In this document: piece after piece, positions 23,823 through 32,265 of the stretch
How positions within the stretch are numbered: the first letter of the stretch is position 1
How the letters are laid out: every line of letters begins with the position of its first letter
NCBI GenBank assembly: GCA_024230435.1
Contig: JAAERL010000215.1
Span: 1-34,552 of the forward strand
Source of the DNA: Desulfobacteraceae bacterium
Lineage (GTDB): Bacteria > Desulfobacterota > Desulfobacteria > Desulfobacterales > Desulfosarcinaceae
Reading direction: 5' to 3'
Length of the DNA stretch: 34,552 nucleotides
The notes under the pieces: model-generated
Seen by the model: the letters and a program-made list of their open reading frames with translations, nothing else
Told to the model about the DNA's origin: nothing
Database searches by the model: none
Made by a program: the position numbers and the translations under genes

Positions 23823-25078
23823 TAACTCCGGTCAACAACCAGCTTTCCGTTTTTGATTACTTTTTCCACAATATTGATGCCGATATGATACGTCAAAAAC
23901 AAATAAGACGGATAAGACAAAATCACGGCATCACCTGCCTTGCCAACTTCCAGGCTGCCGGTAGTTTCGGACCGGCCAACGGCTGCGGCGCCATTGAGCG
24001 TCATGGCGGTAAGCGCCTCTTCGGGTGTCAATCCCACATGAAGCGTTGCCAGTGACAAAATTAACGGTACGGAAAAAGTAAAACAACTTCCGGGATTAAA
24101 ATCAGTGGCCAGGGCCACTGCGCAACCGCGTTTAATCATCTCCCGTCCGCGGGCGTAGGTCTCTTTCAAGCTAAAGGCCGTACCGGGAAGCAATGTGGCC
24201 ACAACTCCTGATTCGGCCATGGCATCCATTCCCTGATCTGTGGCCTGCAGCAGATGATCCGCGGACAGCGCACCCAGTTCGGCTGCTAATTGCGCACCGC
24301 CCAAAGAGACAATTTCATCGGCATGAAGCTTGAGCTCCAACCCCATATCCTTGGCTTTTTGCAAAAGCCTCCTGGATTGCGCCACGGAAAAAACATTCTT
24401 TTCACAAAAGACATCGCAGCACTGGGCCAATTTACTTTCAACAACCTGGGGCAGCACCGTATCGGCTACATAATCGATGTAATCATCTGCCCGGCCCTTG
24501 TACTCCGGCGGCACGGCATGAGCGCCTAGAAAGGTTGACACTACATCCATGGAATGCTCATTGTTCAGCTCGGCCATAACGTCCAGTTGTTTGAGCTCGG
24601 TTTCCAGATCCAGCCCATAACCGCTTTTACCTTCCACGGTTGTTATACCCATGGCCAGCATGTCGTCCAGACGCTTGCGGCCCAATGCCATAAGCTCGGG
24701 TTTGCTTGCTTTTCTGGTGGCGGACATGGTGTTGATTATACCACCGCCGCGCTCCATGATTTGCATGTATGGAACACCGGTTAAACGCCAACTGTATTCT
24801 TCCGGACGATAGCCGCCAAAGGGAAAATGGGTGTGCGAATCCACAAACCCCGGCAACACGGCTTTTCCGGTGGCGTCGATGACATCAAAATTGTCCGTAT
24901 TTAGGCCGCCGGTCACTTCATCTGTTGGCCCTACCGCAGTGATTACGCCGTCTTCGATAATCAAAGCACCGTCTTCAATGATGGTAAGGCTGGCCATATC
25001 TTTTCCGCAACTGGCCTTTTTTCCTTTGTTGGTGACGATCTGCGCAGCGTTGCAAATGAGCAATGGTTTTTGCTTCAT
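23822..25078 (-). CDS. hutI: imidazolonepropionase
   Basis: Hydrolyses 4-imidazolone-5-propionate to N-formimino-L-glutamate. It is a metal-dependent amidohydrolase with DSHTHFPFGG (metal-binding His82 and His84), the KLHADEIVSLGGAQLAAELGALSADHLL block with further histidines, and LATDFNPGSC for the catalytic Asp. The flanking beta-sandwich is formed by both termini (LLICNAAQIVTNKGK and VIKNGKLVVDRS). At 418 residues it is typical. It lies between the formiminotransferase and cyclodeaminase genes, all on the minus strand. Its TAA stop is the TTA flank of the miniature foldback hairpin. Confidence 0.96.
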   Translation of the reverse strand: MKQKPLLICNAAQIVTNKGKKASCGKDMASLTIIEDGALIIEDGVITAVGPTDEVTGGLNTDNFDVIDATGKAVLPGFVDSHTHFPFGGYRPEEYSWRLTGVPYMQIMERGGGIINTMSATRKASKPELMALGRKRLDDMLAMGITTVEGKSGYGLDLETELKQLDVMAELNNEHSMDVVSTFLGAHAVPPEYKGRADDYIDYVADTVLPQVVESKLAQCCDVFCEKNVFSVAQSRRLLQKAKDMGLELKLHADEIVSLGGAQLAAELGALSADHLLQATDQGMDAMAESGVVATLLPGTAFSLKETYARGREMIKRGCAVALATDFNPGSCFTFSVPLILSLATLHVGLTPEEALTAMTLNGAAAVGRSETTGSLEVGKAGDAVILSYPSYLFLTYHIGINIVEKVIKNGKLVVDRS

Positions 25079-25146
25079 GTTTTCTTCCGTTTCCTTGTGT
25101 TTGCCGAAAAAAAGTTATTCAGGGGCATGCAAGTTCCTGACTCAAA

Positions 25147-26040
25147 TTACAGCAAATGAGTTTCCAGCACCTGGTCCATGGTGAAATTCTCCAGGCCCAT
25201 GTAGTAAGAGGCCGCGTCAACCATGGCTTGCATGGGAACCAGCCCTACAACTTCACTGCCAACGATAGAGACTCCATAGCGTTTTGCTTCGATGCGAATC
25301 AGTTCCACGATTTGATAAAGTGTGGATTTGGTAAAGTCGGTCATATTCATGGAAACCTGTACAATGCCGCGATCTTCTAAAGTTACGCCCATGGCCTTGC
25401 AATACCGCAGCCCCCCGCCGAGAAAGCGTACTTTTTTTGCAATGGCGTCCGCAACTGCCAATTGATCGGTGGCCAAGTTCACGTTAAACGCTACTAATGG
25501 CGGGCGGGCGGACATAGCCGTAACACCGGCGGTCGGGTGAATTTGCGCCGGCCCGAAATCCGGTTGCCATTGGGGGTCATTAAGTTTTTCAGCCATGCCT
25601 TCGAATTGGCCCTTGCGTACGGCTGCAAGGTTGGTTCTGTGGGGCGCTGTAGCCGAGCGTTCATAAAGGAAAATTGGTATATTGTATGCTTCGGAAGCTT
25701 CGGCAGCCAATTGTTTTGACATAACGACAGCGTCTTGCATGGTTACACCCTGAATGGGAATAAACGGTACTACATCCACAGCTCCCATGCGCGGGTGTTG
25801 CCCCTTGTGCTTTGTCATATCAATAATTTTTATAGCCTGCCCCATGGCGGCCAGCACCGCTTGTTTGAGATCTTCAGGATTACCGACTGCCGTGACAACC
25901 ATGCGATTATGATCGGCATCGCTTTGAACGTCCAGAAGTTTTACATTGGCTTGATCGCGAAAAGGAGCACAAATTTTATCGATTTTTTGCTGATCGCGCC
26001 CTTCGCTGAAATTGGGAACACACTGCATTATTTTTTTCAT
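25147..26040 (-). CDS. ftcD: glutamate formimidoyltransferase
   Basis: Moves the formimino group of N-formiminoglutamate to tetrahydrofolate, releasing glutamate. The N-terminus MKKIMQCVPNFSEGRD is the family hallmark. The catalytic histidine is His82 in KGQHPRMGAVDVVPFIP, and the folate-site region VAFNVNLATDQLAVADAIAKKVR follows. At 297 residues it is the stand-alone N-terminal half of vertebrate FTCD; the other half is encoded separately at 23112-23729. The ribosome binding site AGAGGATAG lies before the ATG. It is the second gene of the hutU-ftcD-hutI-fchA arm. Confidence 0.96.
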   Translation of the reverse strand: MKKIMQCVPNFSEGRDQQKIDKICAPFRDQANVKLLDVQSDADHNRMVVTAVGNPEDLKQAVLAAMGQAIKIIDMTKHKGQHPRMGAVDVVPFIPIQGVTMQDAVVMSKQLAAEASEAYNIPIFLYERSATAPHRTNLAAVRKGQFEGMAEKLNDPQWQPDFGPAQIHPTAGVTAMSARPPLVAFNVNLATDQLAVADAIAKKVRFLGGGLRYCKAMGVTLEDRGIVQVSMNMTDFTKSTLYQIVELIRIEAKRYGVSIVGSEVVGLVPMQAMVDAASYYMGLENFTMDQVLETHLL

Positions 26041-26111
26041 GACTATCCTCTTATTAATAATTAAAGAACTTTAATAATTGTAAAACTTGTCAATGTCTTT
26101 TTGGTGTATTG

Positions 26112-28118
26112 TTAATTCATTACCAATTTACGTATCATTTCATCATCGGCCAGATAAGGAACGGTGATATGATCCGTAACGGAATTGACTTCATTAAATT
26201 TTTCAACTGTCCCGATGGCGTTTGGATTACGGGCCCAGCTACGGCGGGCCACACCTACCATGACATCCCAGGACATGGCGCGGCGAATAATGTCGTCTAC
26301 CCTTTGACTTCCGTCGAGCACCAGGCCAAAGCCGCCGTTTACCGCATTGCCGATACCAACACCGCCGCCGTTGTGCAGCGCCACCAAGCTCATACCCCGG
26401 GCAGCGTTACCGGCATAGCAGGCAATCGCCATATCGGACATGACCTGGCTGCCGTCTTTAATGTTGGCGGTTTCCCTGAAGGGTGAATCAGTGCCCCCGG
26501 TGTCGTGGTGATCGCGGCCAAGCATTACCGGGCCGATGACTTTTTTGCGGACCATTTTGTTGAATTCCAGGGCAATACGCATGCGGCCCTCGGCGTCCTG
26601 ATAAAGAATACGCGCCTGGGTACCCACAACAAGCTTATTTTTCATGGCATCGCGAATCCAGATATAGTTGTCGCGATCCTGGAATCTTCTTTCCGGATCG
26701 ATGCAGTCCATGGCGGCCTGGTCTGTTTTCTTCAAATCTTCTTGCTTGCCGCTGAGACAAACCCAACGAAACGGACCGTATCCGTAATCGAACAGTAAAG
26801 GCCCCATGATATCTTCAACATAGGAGGGAAAAATAAAACCGTTTTGGGTGTTTTGCCCGTTTTTACAAATTTTGGTGACACCGGCGTCAAAAACAGCTTT
26901 CATAAAGCTGTTACCGTAATCAAAGAAATAAGTTCCCCGCTCTACCAGAAGCTCAATTAATTCAAAATGGCGTTTTAATGATTCATTTACTTTTTTGACA
27001 AACCCCTGGGGATCTTCAGTCAGCATTTGAGTGCGCTGTTCAAAGGTCAATCCCTGCGGGCAATAACCGCCTTCATAAACCACGTGACAGGATGTCTGGT
27101 CCGAAAGCAAATCGATAGAGACTTTGTTCTCAACCGCATATTCAAGCAAATCCACAACGTTGCCGCAAAACGCAATGGCCTCTGCGCTTTGCTTTTCCTG
27201 GGCCTGCCGGGCCAGAGAAAATGCCTCGGCCGGATCTTTGGCGATACTGCTGACCCATCCTTGCTCATAGCGGGTTTGAATACGCGAGTAATCCACCTCT
27301 GCGACTATGCCGACGCCATTGGCAATTTCCACGGCTTTGCCCTGAGCGCCGCTCATGCCTCCCAATCCCGAAGAGACGAATAACCGCCCTTTCATATCCT
27401 GATCAGCCGGAATGCCCAATTTACCCCTTGCGGCATTGAGCAATGTGGAATAGGTCCCGTGAACAATTCCCTGGGGGCCAATGTACATCCAGCCGCCTGC
27501 GGTCATCTGGCCATAGTTGGCAACGCCTAGTGCAGCGGCGCGATTAAAGTTTTCCGGGTCGTCAAACAGCCCAACCATCATGCCGTTGGTGATCATTACC
27601 CTGGGCGCGGTTGGTAAAGACCTGAAAAGGCCAAGCGGATGCCCGGAAGAGATTACCAGTGTTTGGTCTGTTGTAAGAATTTGCAGATAAGCTTTGATGA
27701 GGCAATATTGCATCCAATTCTGGCAGACTTGTCCGGTTTCTCCATAGGTCACCAGCTCATAGGGATAAAGCGCCACATCGAAATCAAGATTGTTGTCAAT
27801 CATCACTTGAAAAGCGCGGCCTTCAGCACAAGCGCCGGTGTATTCTTCGATTGGGCGGCCATTGAGACGCCCCTGAGGACGGAACCGGTAGGCGTAAATG
27901 CGGCCATGAGTTCGTAATTCGTCCAAAAATTCCGCAGCCAATTCCTCATGCCATTTGGGCGGCGCATAACGCAGTGCATTTTTTACCGCCAAAGCCTCAT
28001 CTTCAGAGCTCAGGTTGGCCTGACGTTTGGGAGCCCGCCGATAATCCGGCTCAAAAGCGGGTTTGCCCGGCAGTTGCGGAAAAATTTTTTCCAATGAAAG
28101 TACATGTGTAGGATTCAT
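26112..28118 (-). CDS. hutU: urocanate hydratase, long form
   Basis: Urocanase adds water to urocanate with a tightly bound NAD+, giving imidazolonepropionate. Recognisable parts are KAYLQILTTDQTLVISSGHPLG, the Rossmann-type GRLFVSSGLGGMSGAQGKAVEIANGVG, LLSDQTSCHVVYEGGYCPQG, the catalytic-domain MGPLLFDYGYGPFRWVCLSG, and GRDHHDTGGTDSPFRETANIKDGS. At 668 residues it is about 110 longer than the classical bacterial enzyme (about 555) and close to the vertebrate UROC1 size. The extra sequence is at the N-terminus and inside the second half. Its ATG faces the HutC-controlled divergent promoter region, and it is the first gene of the minus-strand arm. Confidence 0.95.
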   Translation of the reverse strand: MNPTHVLSLEKIFPQLPGKPAFEPDYRRAPKRQANLSSEDEALAVKNALRYAPPKWHEELAAEFLDELRTHGRIYAYRFRPQGRLNGRPIEEYTGACAEGRAFQVMIDNNLDFDVALYPYELVTYGETGQVCQNWMQYCLIKAYLQILTTDQTLVISSGHPLGLFRSLPTAPRVMITNGMMVGLFDDPENFNRAAALGVANYGQMTAGGWMYIGPQGIVHGTYSTLLNAARGKLGIPADQDMKGRLFVSSGLGGMSGAQGKAVEIANGVGIVAEVDYSRIQTRYEQGWVSSIAKDPAEAFSLARQAQEKQSAEAIAFCGNVVDLLEYAVENKVSIDLLSDQTSCHVVYEGGYCPQGLTFEQRTQMLTEDPQGFVKKVNESLKRHFELIELLVERGTYFFDYGNSFMKAVFDAGVTKICKNGQNTQNGFIFPSYVEDIMGPLLFDYGYGPFRWVCLSGKQEDLKKTDQAAMDCIDPERRFQDRDNYIWIRDAMKNKLVVGTQARILYQDAEGRMRIALEFNKMVRKKVIGPVMLGRDHHDTGGTDSPFRETANIKDGSQVMSDMAIACYAGNAARGMSLVALHNGGGVGIGNAVNGGFGLVLDGSQRVDDIIRRAMSWDVMVGVARRSWARNPNAIGTVEKFNEVNSVTDHITVPYLADDEMIRKLVMN

Positions 28119-28197
28119 ATTGCCTGTTCCTCCAAAAAAAATTTAAGGCCATTGCTGATTTACCTTAGGGTAATATGCCGTCGCATATGAGTGACGA

Positions 28198-28226
28198 TTG
28201 ACAACTGGCCGCAAGTTGTATATACA
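28198..28226 (+). promoter_or_regulatory. promoter toward hutC-hutH
   Basis: TTGACA at 28198-28203, an exact 17-bp spacer, and TATACA at 28221-28226. The -10 lies inside the palindromic operator, so HutC binding would block it. About 90 bases separate it from the hutC ATG. Confidence 0.7.
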
Positions 28227-28227
28227 A
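28216..28227. promoter_or_regulatory. HutC operator (palindrome) plus adjacent half-site
   Basis: TTGTATATACAA is a perfect 12-bp palindrome, matching the TGTATATACA-type sites known for HutC-family regulators. A second half-site, TATACAA, repeats exactly 10 bp further on (28231-28237), placing both on the same helix face. They cover the -10 boxes of both divergent promoters. Confidence 0.8.
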
Positions 28228-28228
28228 G

Positions 28229-28257
28229 CATATACAATTTTGGTTATTTGCTGTCAA
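28229..28257 (-). promoter_or_regulatory. promoter toward hutU
   Basis: On the minus strand TTGACA (28252-28257) is followed after exactly 17 bp by TATATG (28229-28234). This -10 overlaps the second operator half-site. The hutU ATG lies about 110 bases downstream. Confidence 0.65.
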
Positions 28258-28316
28258 GCCACTTACAGATCAAACCCTAAGCGAAAAATAAGGGCTGAAA
28301 TAAGGGATAATAGTAT

Positions 28317-29078
28317 ATGCCAACACACACGGATATTGTTTCGGACCTGCATCCACAACCGCTGTATCAAAAAGTTAAAAACTATATTCTGGAGCACATC
28401 CGGGATGGCCGGTGGCTTGCCTGCAATCGCATCCCTTCGGAAAATGAGCTTGTTCAAAAGCTGGATGTATCCCGAATGACGGTTAACCGCGCCTTGCGGG
28501 AGTTAACCGCCCAGGGGTATTTAACCCGAATTCAGGGAGTCGGCACATTTGTGGCTGAGGAAAAACCCCAGTGCGCATTTCTTGAAATAATTAGCATTGC
28601 GGAAGAAATCCGCCGAAGAGGAGGTGTGCACACCTCTTATGTTCACCTGCTGCAAGCTGAAAAAGCCACGCAGGAGCTGGCGGCTCTGATGCACATGCCC
28701 GAAAGCGCATCTGTTTTCCATGCGATTTTGGTCCATTACGACCGCCAGGTGCCGGTGCAATTGGCTGATCGCTATGTCAATCCCCAAATTGCACCCCGGT
28801 TTCTGGAACAGGATTTTACATCCATAACGCCCAATGAATACCTGATCAATGTTGCACCGATCACGCAAGTCGATCATGTGATAGAAGCAACACTGCCTGA
28901 CCGAAAAACCAAAAATTTGCTGGCGCTCGAAGACCCGGCTCCATGCCTGGTGCTGCACCGTACAACGTGGTCCGGAGAACACGTGGCCACCAATAGCCGT
29001 TTTGTCTATCCGGGTTCCCGCTACCGGCTGGGAGGAAGATTTAAACCGGACAGCATTTCCCATCGGCTGGTTACCTGA
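28317..29078 (+). CDS. hutC: GntR/HutC-family repressor of histidine utilisation
   Basis: A 253-residue transcription factor with an N-terminal winged helix-turn-helix (PLYQKVKNYILEHIRDGRW, PSENELVQKLDVSRMTVNRALRELTAQGYLTRIQGVGTFV, about residues 15-82). A C-terminal UTRA ligand domain (about 95-245) is the fold that senses urocanate in known HutC proteins. AAGGGA lies 9 bases before the ATG. It is divergent from hutU, followed 68 bases later by hutH, and preceded by the palindromic operator. This implies autoregulation and control of both arms, relieved by urocanate. Confidence 0.94.
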   Translation: MPTHTDIVSDLHPQPLYQKVKNYILEHIRDGRWLACNRIPSENELVQKLDVSRMTVNRALRELTAQGYLTRIQGVGTFVAEEKPQCAFLEIISIAEEIRRRGGVHTSYVHLLQAEKATQELAALMHMPESASVFHAILVHYDRQVPVQLADRYVNPQIAPRFLEQDFTSITPNEYLINVAPITQVDHVIEATLPDRKTKNLLALEDPAPCLVLHRTTWSGEHVATNSRFVYPGSRYRLGGRFKPDSISHRLVT

Positions 29079-29146
29079 CTTCGATGCCGGGCATCTGCTA
29101 TGAGTGATACTTTTTAATGTCAACGTTTTAGAATCAGAGGATAGCC

Positions 29147-30679
29147 ATGAAAAACACTGTTAATATTGATTTAAGCCAACTAAGCCTGGAAGACTTTGTT
29201 GCCGTTACCAGAAATGGAGCTGAAGTTAAAATAGGCGCAGATGTAGAAAAAGCTGTTCAAAAAACCGGACAGCTTCTTAATCAGTGGGTACAAGAAAGCC
29301 GCGCAATTTATGGTGTAACCACCGGTTTTGGAGCACTGAGCGATGTCTCAATCTCCCGCAAAGATGCAGATCAGCTTCAAGAAAATATTATTATGAGTCA
29401 CGCAGCAGGCGTGGGAAGGCCTCTGGACGCCGAGGCCGCCCGTGGTGTTATGCTGCTCAGAGCAAAAGAGCTGGCCCTGGGGCATTCTTGTGCTAGATAC
29501 GCAAGCATAAAATTACTCATCGACCTGCTAAATAAAGGCGTATACCCGGTAATTCCCGAACAAGGCTCAGTGGGCGCCAGCGGCGATCTTTGTCCCATGG
29601 CCCACATGGCCTTACTCCTGATTGGTAAAGGCCAAGGTTATCTGGGTGGTCAACGCCTGCCTGGAAATGAAATTTTGTCTCGTTGCGGTTTAAAACCCGT
29701 TCGGCTTGAGCCCGGTGAAGGACTGGCCCTGGTCAACGGAACCCAGGTAATGACAGCCATTGGAGCTTTAGCGGTTAATGACGCCCTGCGTCTGGGAAAA
29801 CTCATTGATATCTCAGCATCCATGAGTCTTGAAGTGCTCATGGGAAGCCGCACCGAATTCGATGCCCGAATCCAAAACCTGCGCCCCCATCCAGGCCAGG
29901 CGGCAACCGCTGACAACATGCTGCGCATCACCCAGGACAGTGAAATTATTTCATCCCACAAAGATTGCAAACGCATCCAGGATGCGTACACTCTCAGATG
30001 CTCGCCTCAAGTTCACGGGGCCAGCTACGATGCGATTCATTATGCCCTCAAAGTCATTGAAACCGAAATGAATTCAGGCACCAACAATCCTTTGGTATTC
30101 AGCGACTCAGGTGATTTTTTACTGGGAGGCAATTTTCATGGTCAACCAGTGGCGTTAGTCATGGATTTTATGGGCATTGCAGTTGCTGAACTGGCTAACA
30201 TCGCCGAACGGCGCATTGAGCGGCTGGTCAATCCTATGCTCAGCGGTTTACCTGCATTTCTGGTTGAAGATGGAGGTCTTAACTCCGGCTACATGATTGC
30301 CCAATACACTGCTGCAGCCTTAGTTTCGGAAAACAAAATTCTCGCCCATCCTGCCAGTGTGGACTCGATTCCCACATCCGCCAACAAGGAGGATCACGTT
30401 TCCATGGGAACCATAGGGGCCCGCAAATGCAGAAACATTTTGGCCAATGCGGAAAATGTTGTCGCCATTGAGTTGCTTTGCGCAGCCCAAGGCATGGATT
30501 TGTTCACCAACATAAAACCGGGCAAAGGCACTTTAGCCGCATATAACGTGATTCGTAGGCACATCGATAATTTAAAAACAGACCGGGTGCTATCAACCGA
30601 CATAGAAACCATGCGCAGTTTAATGCATAGTGGAGAAATTTTGGAAGCGGTTGAGAAAAGCATTGGAAAATTAAAGTAA
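29147..30679 (+). CDS. hutH: histidine ammonia-lyase
   Basis: Removes ammonia from L-histidine to form trans-urocanate, the entry step of the pathway. The MIO prosthetic group forms from Ala144-Ser145-Gly146 in GSVGASGDLCPMAHMAL. The catalytic tyrosine region YGVTTGFGALSD (about 55-66) and NGTQVMTAI, QDAYTLRCSPQVHGA and NSGTNNPLVF are intact. At 510 residues it is normal. AGAGGA precedes the ATG by 5 bases. It follows hutC on the same strand and ends with a probable terminator. No hutG or hutF is present, consistent with the formiminotransferase route. Confidence 0.97.
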   Translation: MKNTVNIDLSQLSLEDFVAVTRNGAEVKIGADVEKAVQKTGQLLNQWVQESRAIYGVTTGFGALSDVSISRKDADQLQENIIMSHAAGVGRPLDAEAARGVMLLRAKELALGHSCARYASIKLLIDLLNKGVYPVIPEQGSVGASGDLCPMAHMALLLIGKGQGYLGGQRLPGNEILSRCGLKPVRLEPGEGLALVNGTQVMTAIGALAVNDALRLGKLIDISASMSLEVLMGSRTEFDARIQNLRPHPGQAATADNMLRITQDSEIISSHKDCKRIQDAYTLRCSPQVHGASYDAIHYALKVIETEMNSGTNNPLVFSDSGDFLLGGNFHGQPVALVMDFMGIAVAELANIAERRIERLVNPMLSGLPAFLVEDGGLNSGYMIAQYTAAALVSENKILAHPASVDSIPTSANKEDHVSMGTIGARKCRNILANAENVVAIELLCAAQGMDLFTNIKPGKGTLAAYNVIRRHIDNLKTDRVLSTDIETMRSLMHSGEILEAVEKSIGKLK

Positions 30680-30714
30680 AATTCTATTATTTTAAGAACT
30701 CTAAAAAAATTGCA

Positions 30715-30770
30715 GGGCTTCAGATTTTCGAATCCGGCGATATCGATGATCTGAAGTCCTAAAATTTTTT
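30715..30770 (+). terminator. probable intrinsic terminator after hutH
   Basis: GGGCTTCAGAT (30715-30725) pairs with ATCTGAAGTCC (30749-30759) in an 11-bp stem with one G-T pair. AAAATTTTTT follows at 30761-30770. It begins 36 bases after the hutH stop. Confidence 0.7.
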
Positions 30771-30785
30771 CACGTCAAGAATGGA

Positions 30786-30912
30786 GGAACTCCAAGTCTA
30801 AACTTCTCAGGGTTTGATTGATGATGCAAAATACCGCCCCGATTCCGTTGCCCTTGGAGTTCCTTGGCGAACCCGCCGGGTGAATCTTGCTGAAAACCTA
30901 TATTTTCAGCAA
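30786..30912. repeat. inverted repeat and hairpin downstream of hutH
   Basis: GGAACTCCAAG (30786-30796) and CTTGGAGTTCC (30853-30863) are perfect 11-bp inverted repeats 56 bases apart. Directly after, TTGCTGAAAA (30887-30896) and TTTTCAGCAA (30903-30912) form a perfect 10-bp hairpin. No coding frame lies inside; it may be the remnant of a small mobile element or a transcript-end structure. Confidence 0.5.
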
Positions 30913-30954
30913 ATTAGCAAGGGTTTTGAGACTTAAAACAACCCATACCCCGAT

Positions 30955-31128
30955 TTAACAGGTCAACTCAAATTCAGTGGCAATTTCAACTTCAGCTTCA
31001 ACTTTTATGCAATTAAAATCCCGATTCAGCTCAACAGTCAGTCCGGCAGGAAACTCAACTTCATTCCAGCTCTCGGGATATGGGCTCAGATCATGTCTTG
31101 GAACAATTTTTCCCTTATTTGTTTCACC
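30955..31128 (-). pseudogene. C-terminal coding relic, unit 1
   Basis: Read on the minus strand, a 57-residue open stretch begins GETNKGKIVPRHDLSPYPES and ends TEFELTC before TAA. It has clear protein character but no start codon; an in-frame TAA lies two codons upstream. The same sequence recurs at 31237-31410 with four base changes. No family is recognised. Confidence 0.5.
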
Positions 31129-31236
31129 TTGTTACCGTTACCGTTGGATTTGATGGCGTCGGTGGAGGGTAGTTCCGGCACATTTCAATCCAGATAACGC
31201 AAAATCTTTTAATTTTGAAACAACCCATACCCCGAT

Positions 31237-31437
31237 TTAACAGGTCAACTCAAATTCAGAGGCAATTTCAAATTCAGTTTCAACTTTTATGCAATTAAAA
31301 TCCCGATTCAGCTCAACAGTCAGTCCGGCAGGAAACTCAACTTCATTCCAGCTCTCGGGATATGGGCTCAGATCATGTCTTGGAGCAATTTTTCCCTTAT
31401 TTGTTTCACCTAATTTAGAACCAACCCATATCCCGAT
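31237..31437 (-). pseudogene. C-terminal coding relic, unit 2
   Basis: Nearly identical to unit 1 over 174 coding bases: four single-base differences, each changing an amino acid (V to A, A to T, V to F, T to S). The frame stays open upstream through IGIWVGSKL to the stop of unit 3 at 31438-31440 but has no start codon. The all-nonsynonymous pattern fits drift without selection. Confidence 0.5.
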
Positions 31438-31480
31438 TTAACAAATCAACTCAGATTCAGCGGCGATTTCAACTTTAGTA
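31438..31480 (-). pseudogene. C-terminal coding relic, unit 3 (short, diverged)
   Basis: Only the last codons are kept: KVEIAAESELIC before TAA, matching VEIATEFELTC of unit 1. It lies in tandem with units 1 and 2 and is more diverged, so it is probably the oldest copy. Confidence 0.4.
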
Positions 31481-31603
31481 CAGATCTTACTAATTCACCT
31501 ATTTAACACCGTTATCAGACCAGATAATATTTCAGCGCCACATGTTATTTCGGGACACAAGTTCGGAACTTTCCACCTATTTTTTTCTCTTTTTACCTAT
31601 CTG

Positions 31604-31645
31604 CTCAACCATACACTTTTCGTACTCAACCATACACTTATCGTA
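31604..31645. repeat. two tandem 21-bp units
   Basis: CTCAACCATACACTT followed by TTCGTA (31604-31624), then CTCAACCATACACTT followed by ATCGTA (31625-31645): 20 of 21 positions agree. No gene is nearby; the role is unknown. Confidence 0.7.
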
Positions 31646-31818
31646 ACTACACAAACATTTGATATTATTAGGTCCACTTTATATTCAAATCGCGTTTGAG
31701 AAGCAGCATAGAAGAACCAGATCAGAAGCAAGAGCATTAGCAGACAATTAGTGATTAGTAGTGGGTGGATAATCGCATAAAAAAAAAAAGGTTCAAAGCC
31801 TGTTTTTTGATAGTTTTG

Positions 31819-31837
31819 TATTAGGTTAAACCTAATA
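31819..31837. repeat. perfect 9-bp palindrome arms
   Basis: TATTAGGTT and AACCTAATA flank one central base. It could be an operator or a small hairpin. It lies 980 bases before the surface-protein gene, in sequence without genes. Confidence 0.5.
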
Positions 31838-31939
31838 GTTAACCCCTTTAAAATGCAATTAAACCGCTAATAAATTGTTTCTATAATTTTTTTTGCTCAT
31901 GATAGATTCTTGGAGCCTTGTTATTTCAAACATTTTAAC

Positions 31940-32265
31940 TTATTGATTTTGTAGCAAAGTGATCGCGCTCGGCAATAAATTACCAGTAATTCTCGCTGGA
32001 TAACCTTAACATACAATATGTTTCCCAAAGGATCGTATGCCGTTTTTAGTGTATTGAGTGGTCTTGCTAGTAATGTCTATTTTTTTCATATTCTATAGAC
32101 TGCTTTTGATCCTGGTACTTTTTCCGTCGATGTTGCTTGAACAGATAGTGCATCATTAGGCAAACTACTAGTTTGAAAGTTATTTTTTGAATTTGCAGAA
32201 ATTTTCTTCTTGAAACGTTTTATGTTTGGCTCATGTTGTGCTTCATGGTCTTGAAAAATCTTCAT
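31940..32265 (-). pseudogene. possible decayed small genes
   Basis: A 59-codon minus-strand frame (32086-32265) reads MKIFQDHEAQHEPNIKRF and continues hydrophilic to AVYRI. Its stop overlaps an ATG (ATGA) that opens MKKIDITSKTTQYTKNG and stops at 32006. The same frame then continues GYPARITGNLLPSAITLLQNQ to TAA at 31940. Composition resembles the disordered heads of the unknown island proteins. No good ribosome binding site is seen; this could be chance. Confidence 0.25.

Noticed and set aside
31604-31645. Start of an iteron-type replication origin
   Set aside because: Only two units, and no replication-initiator gene nearby.
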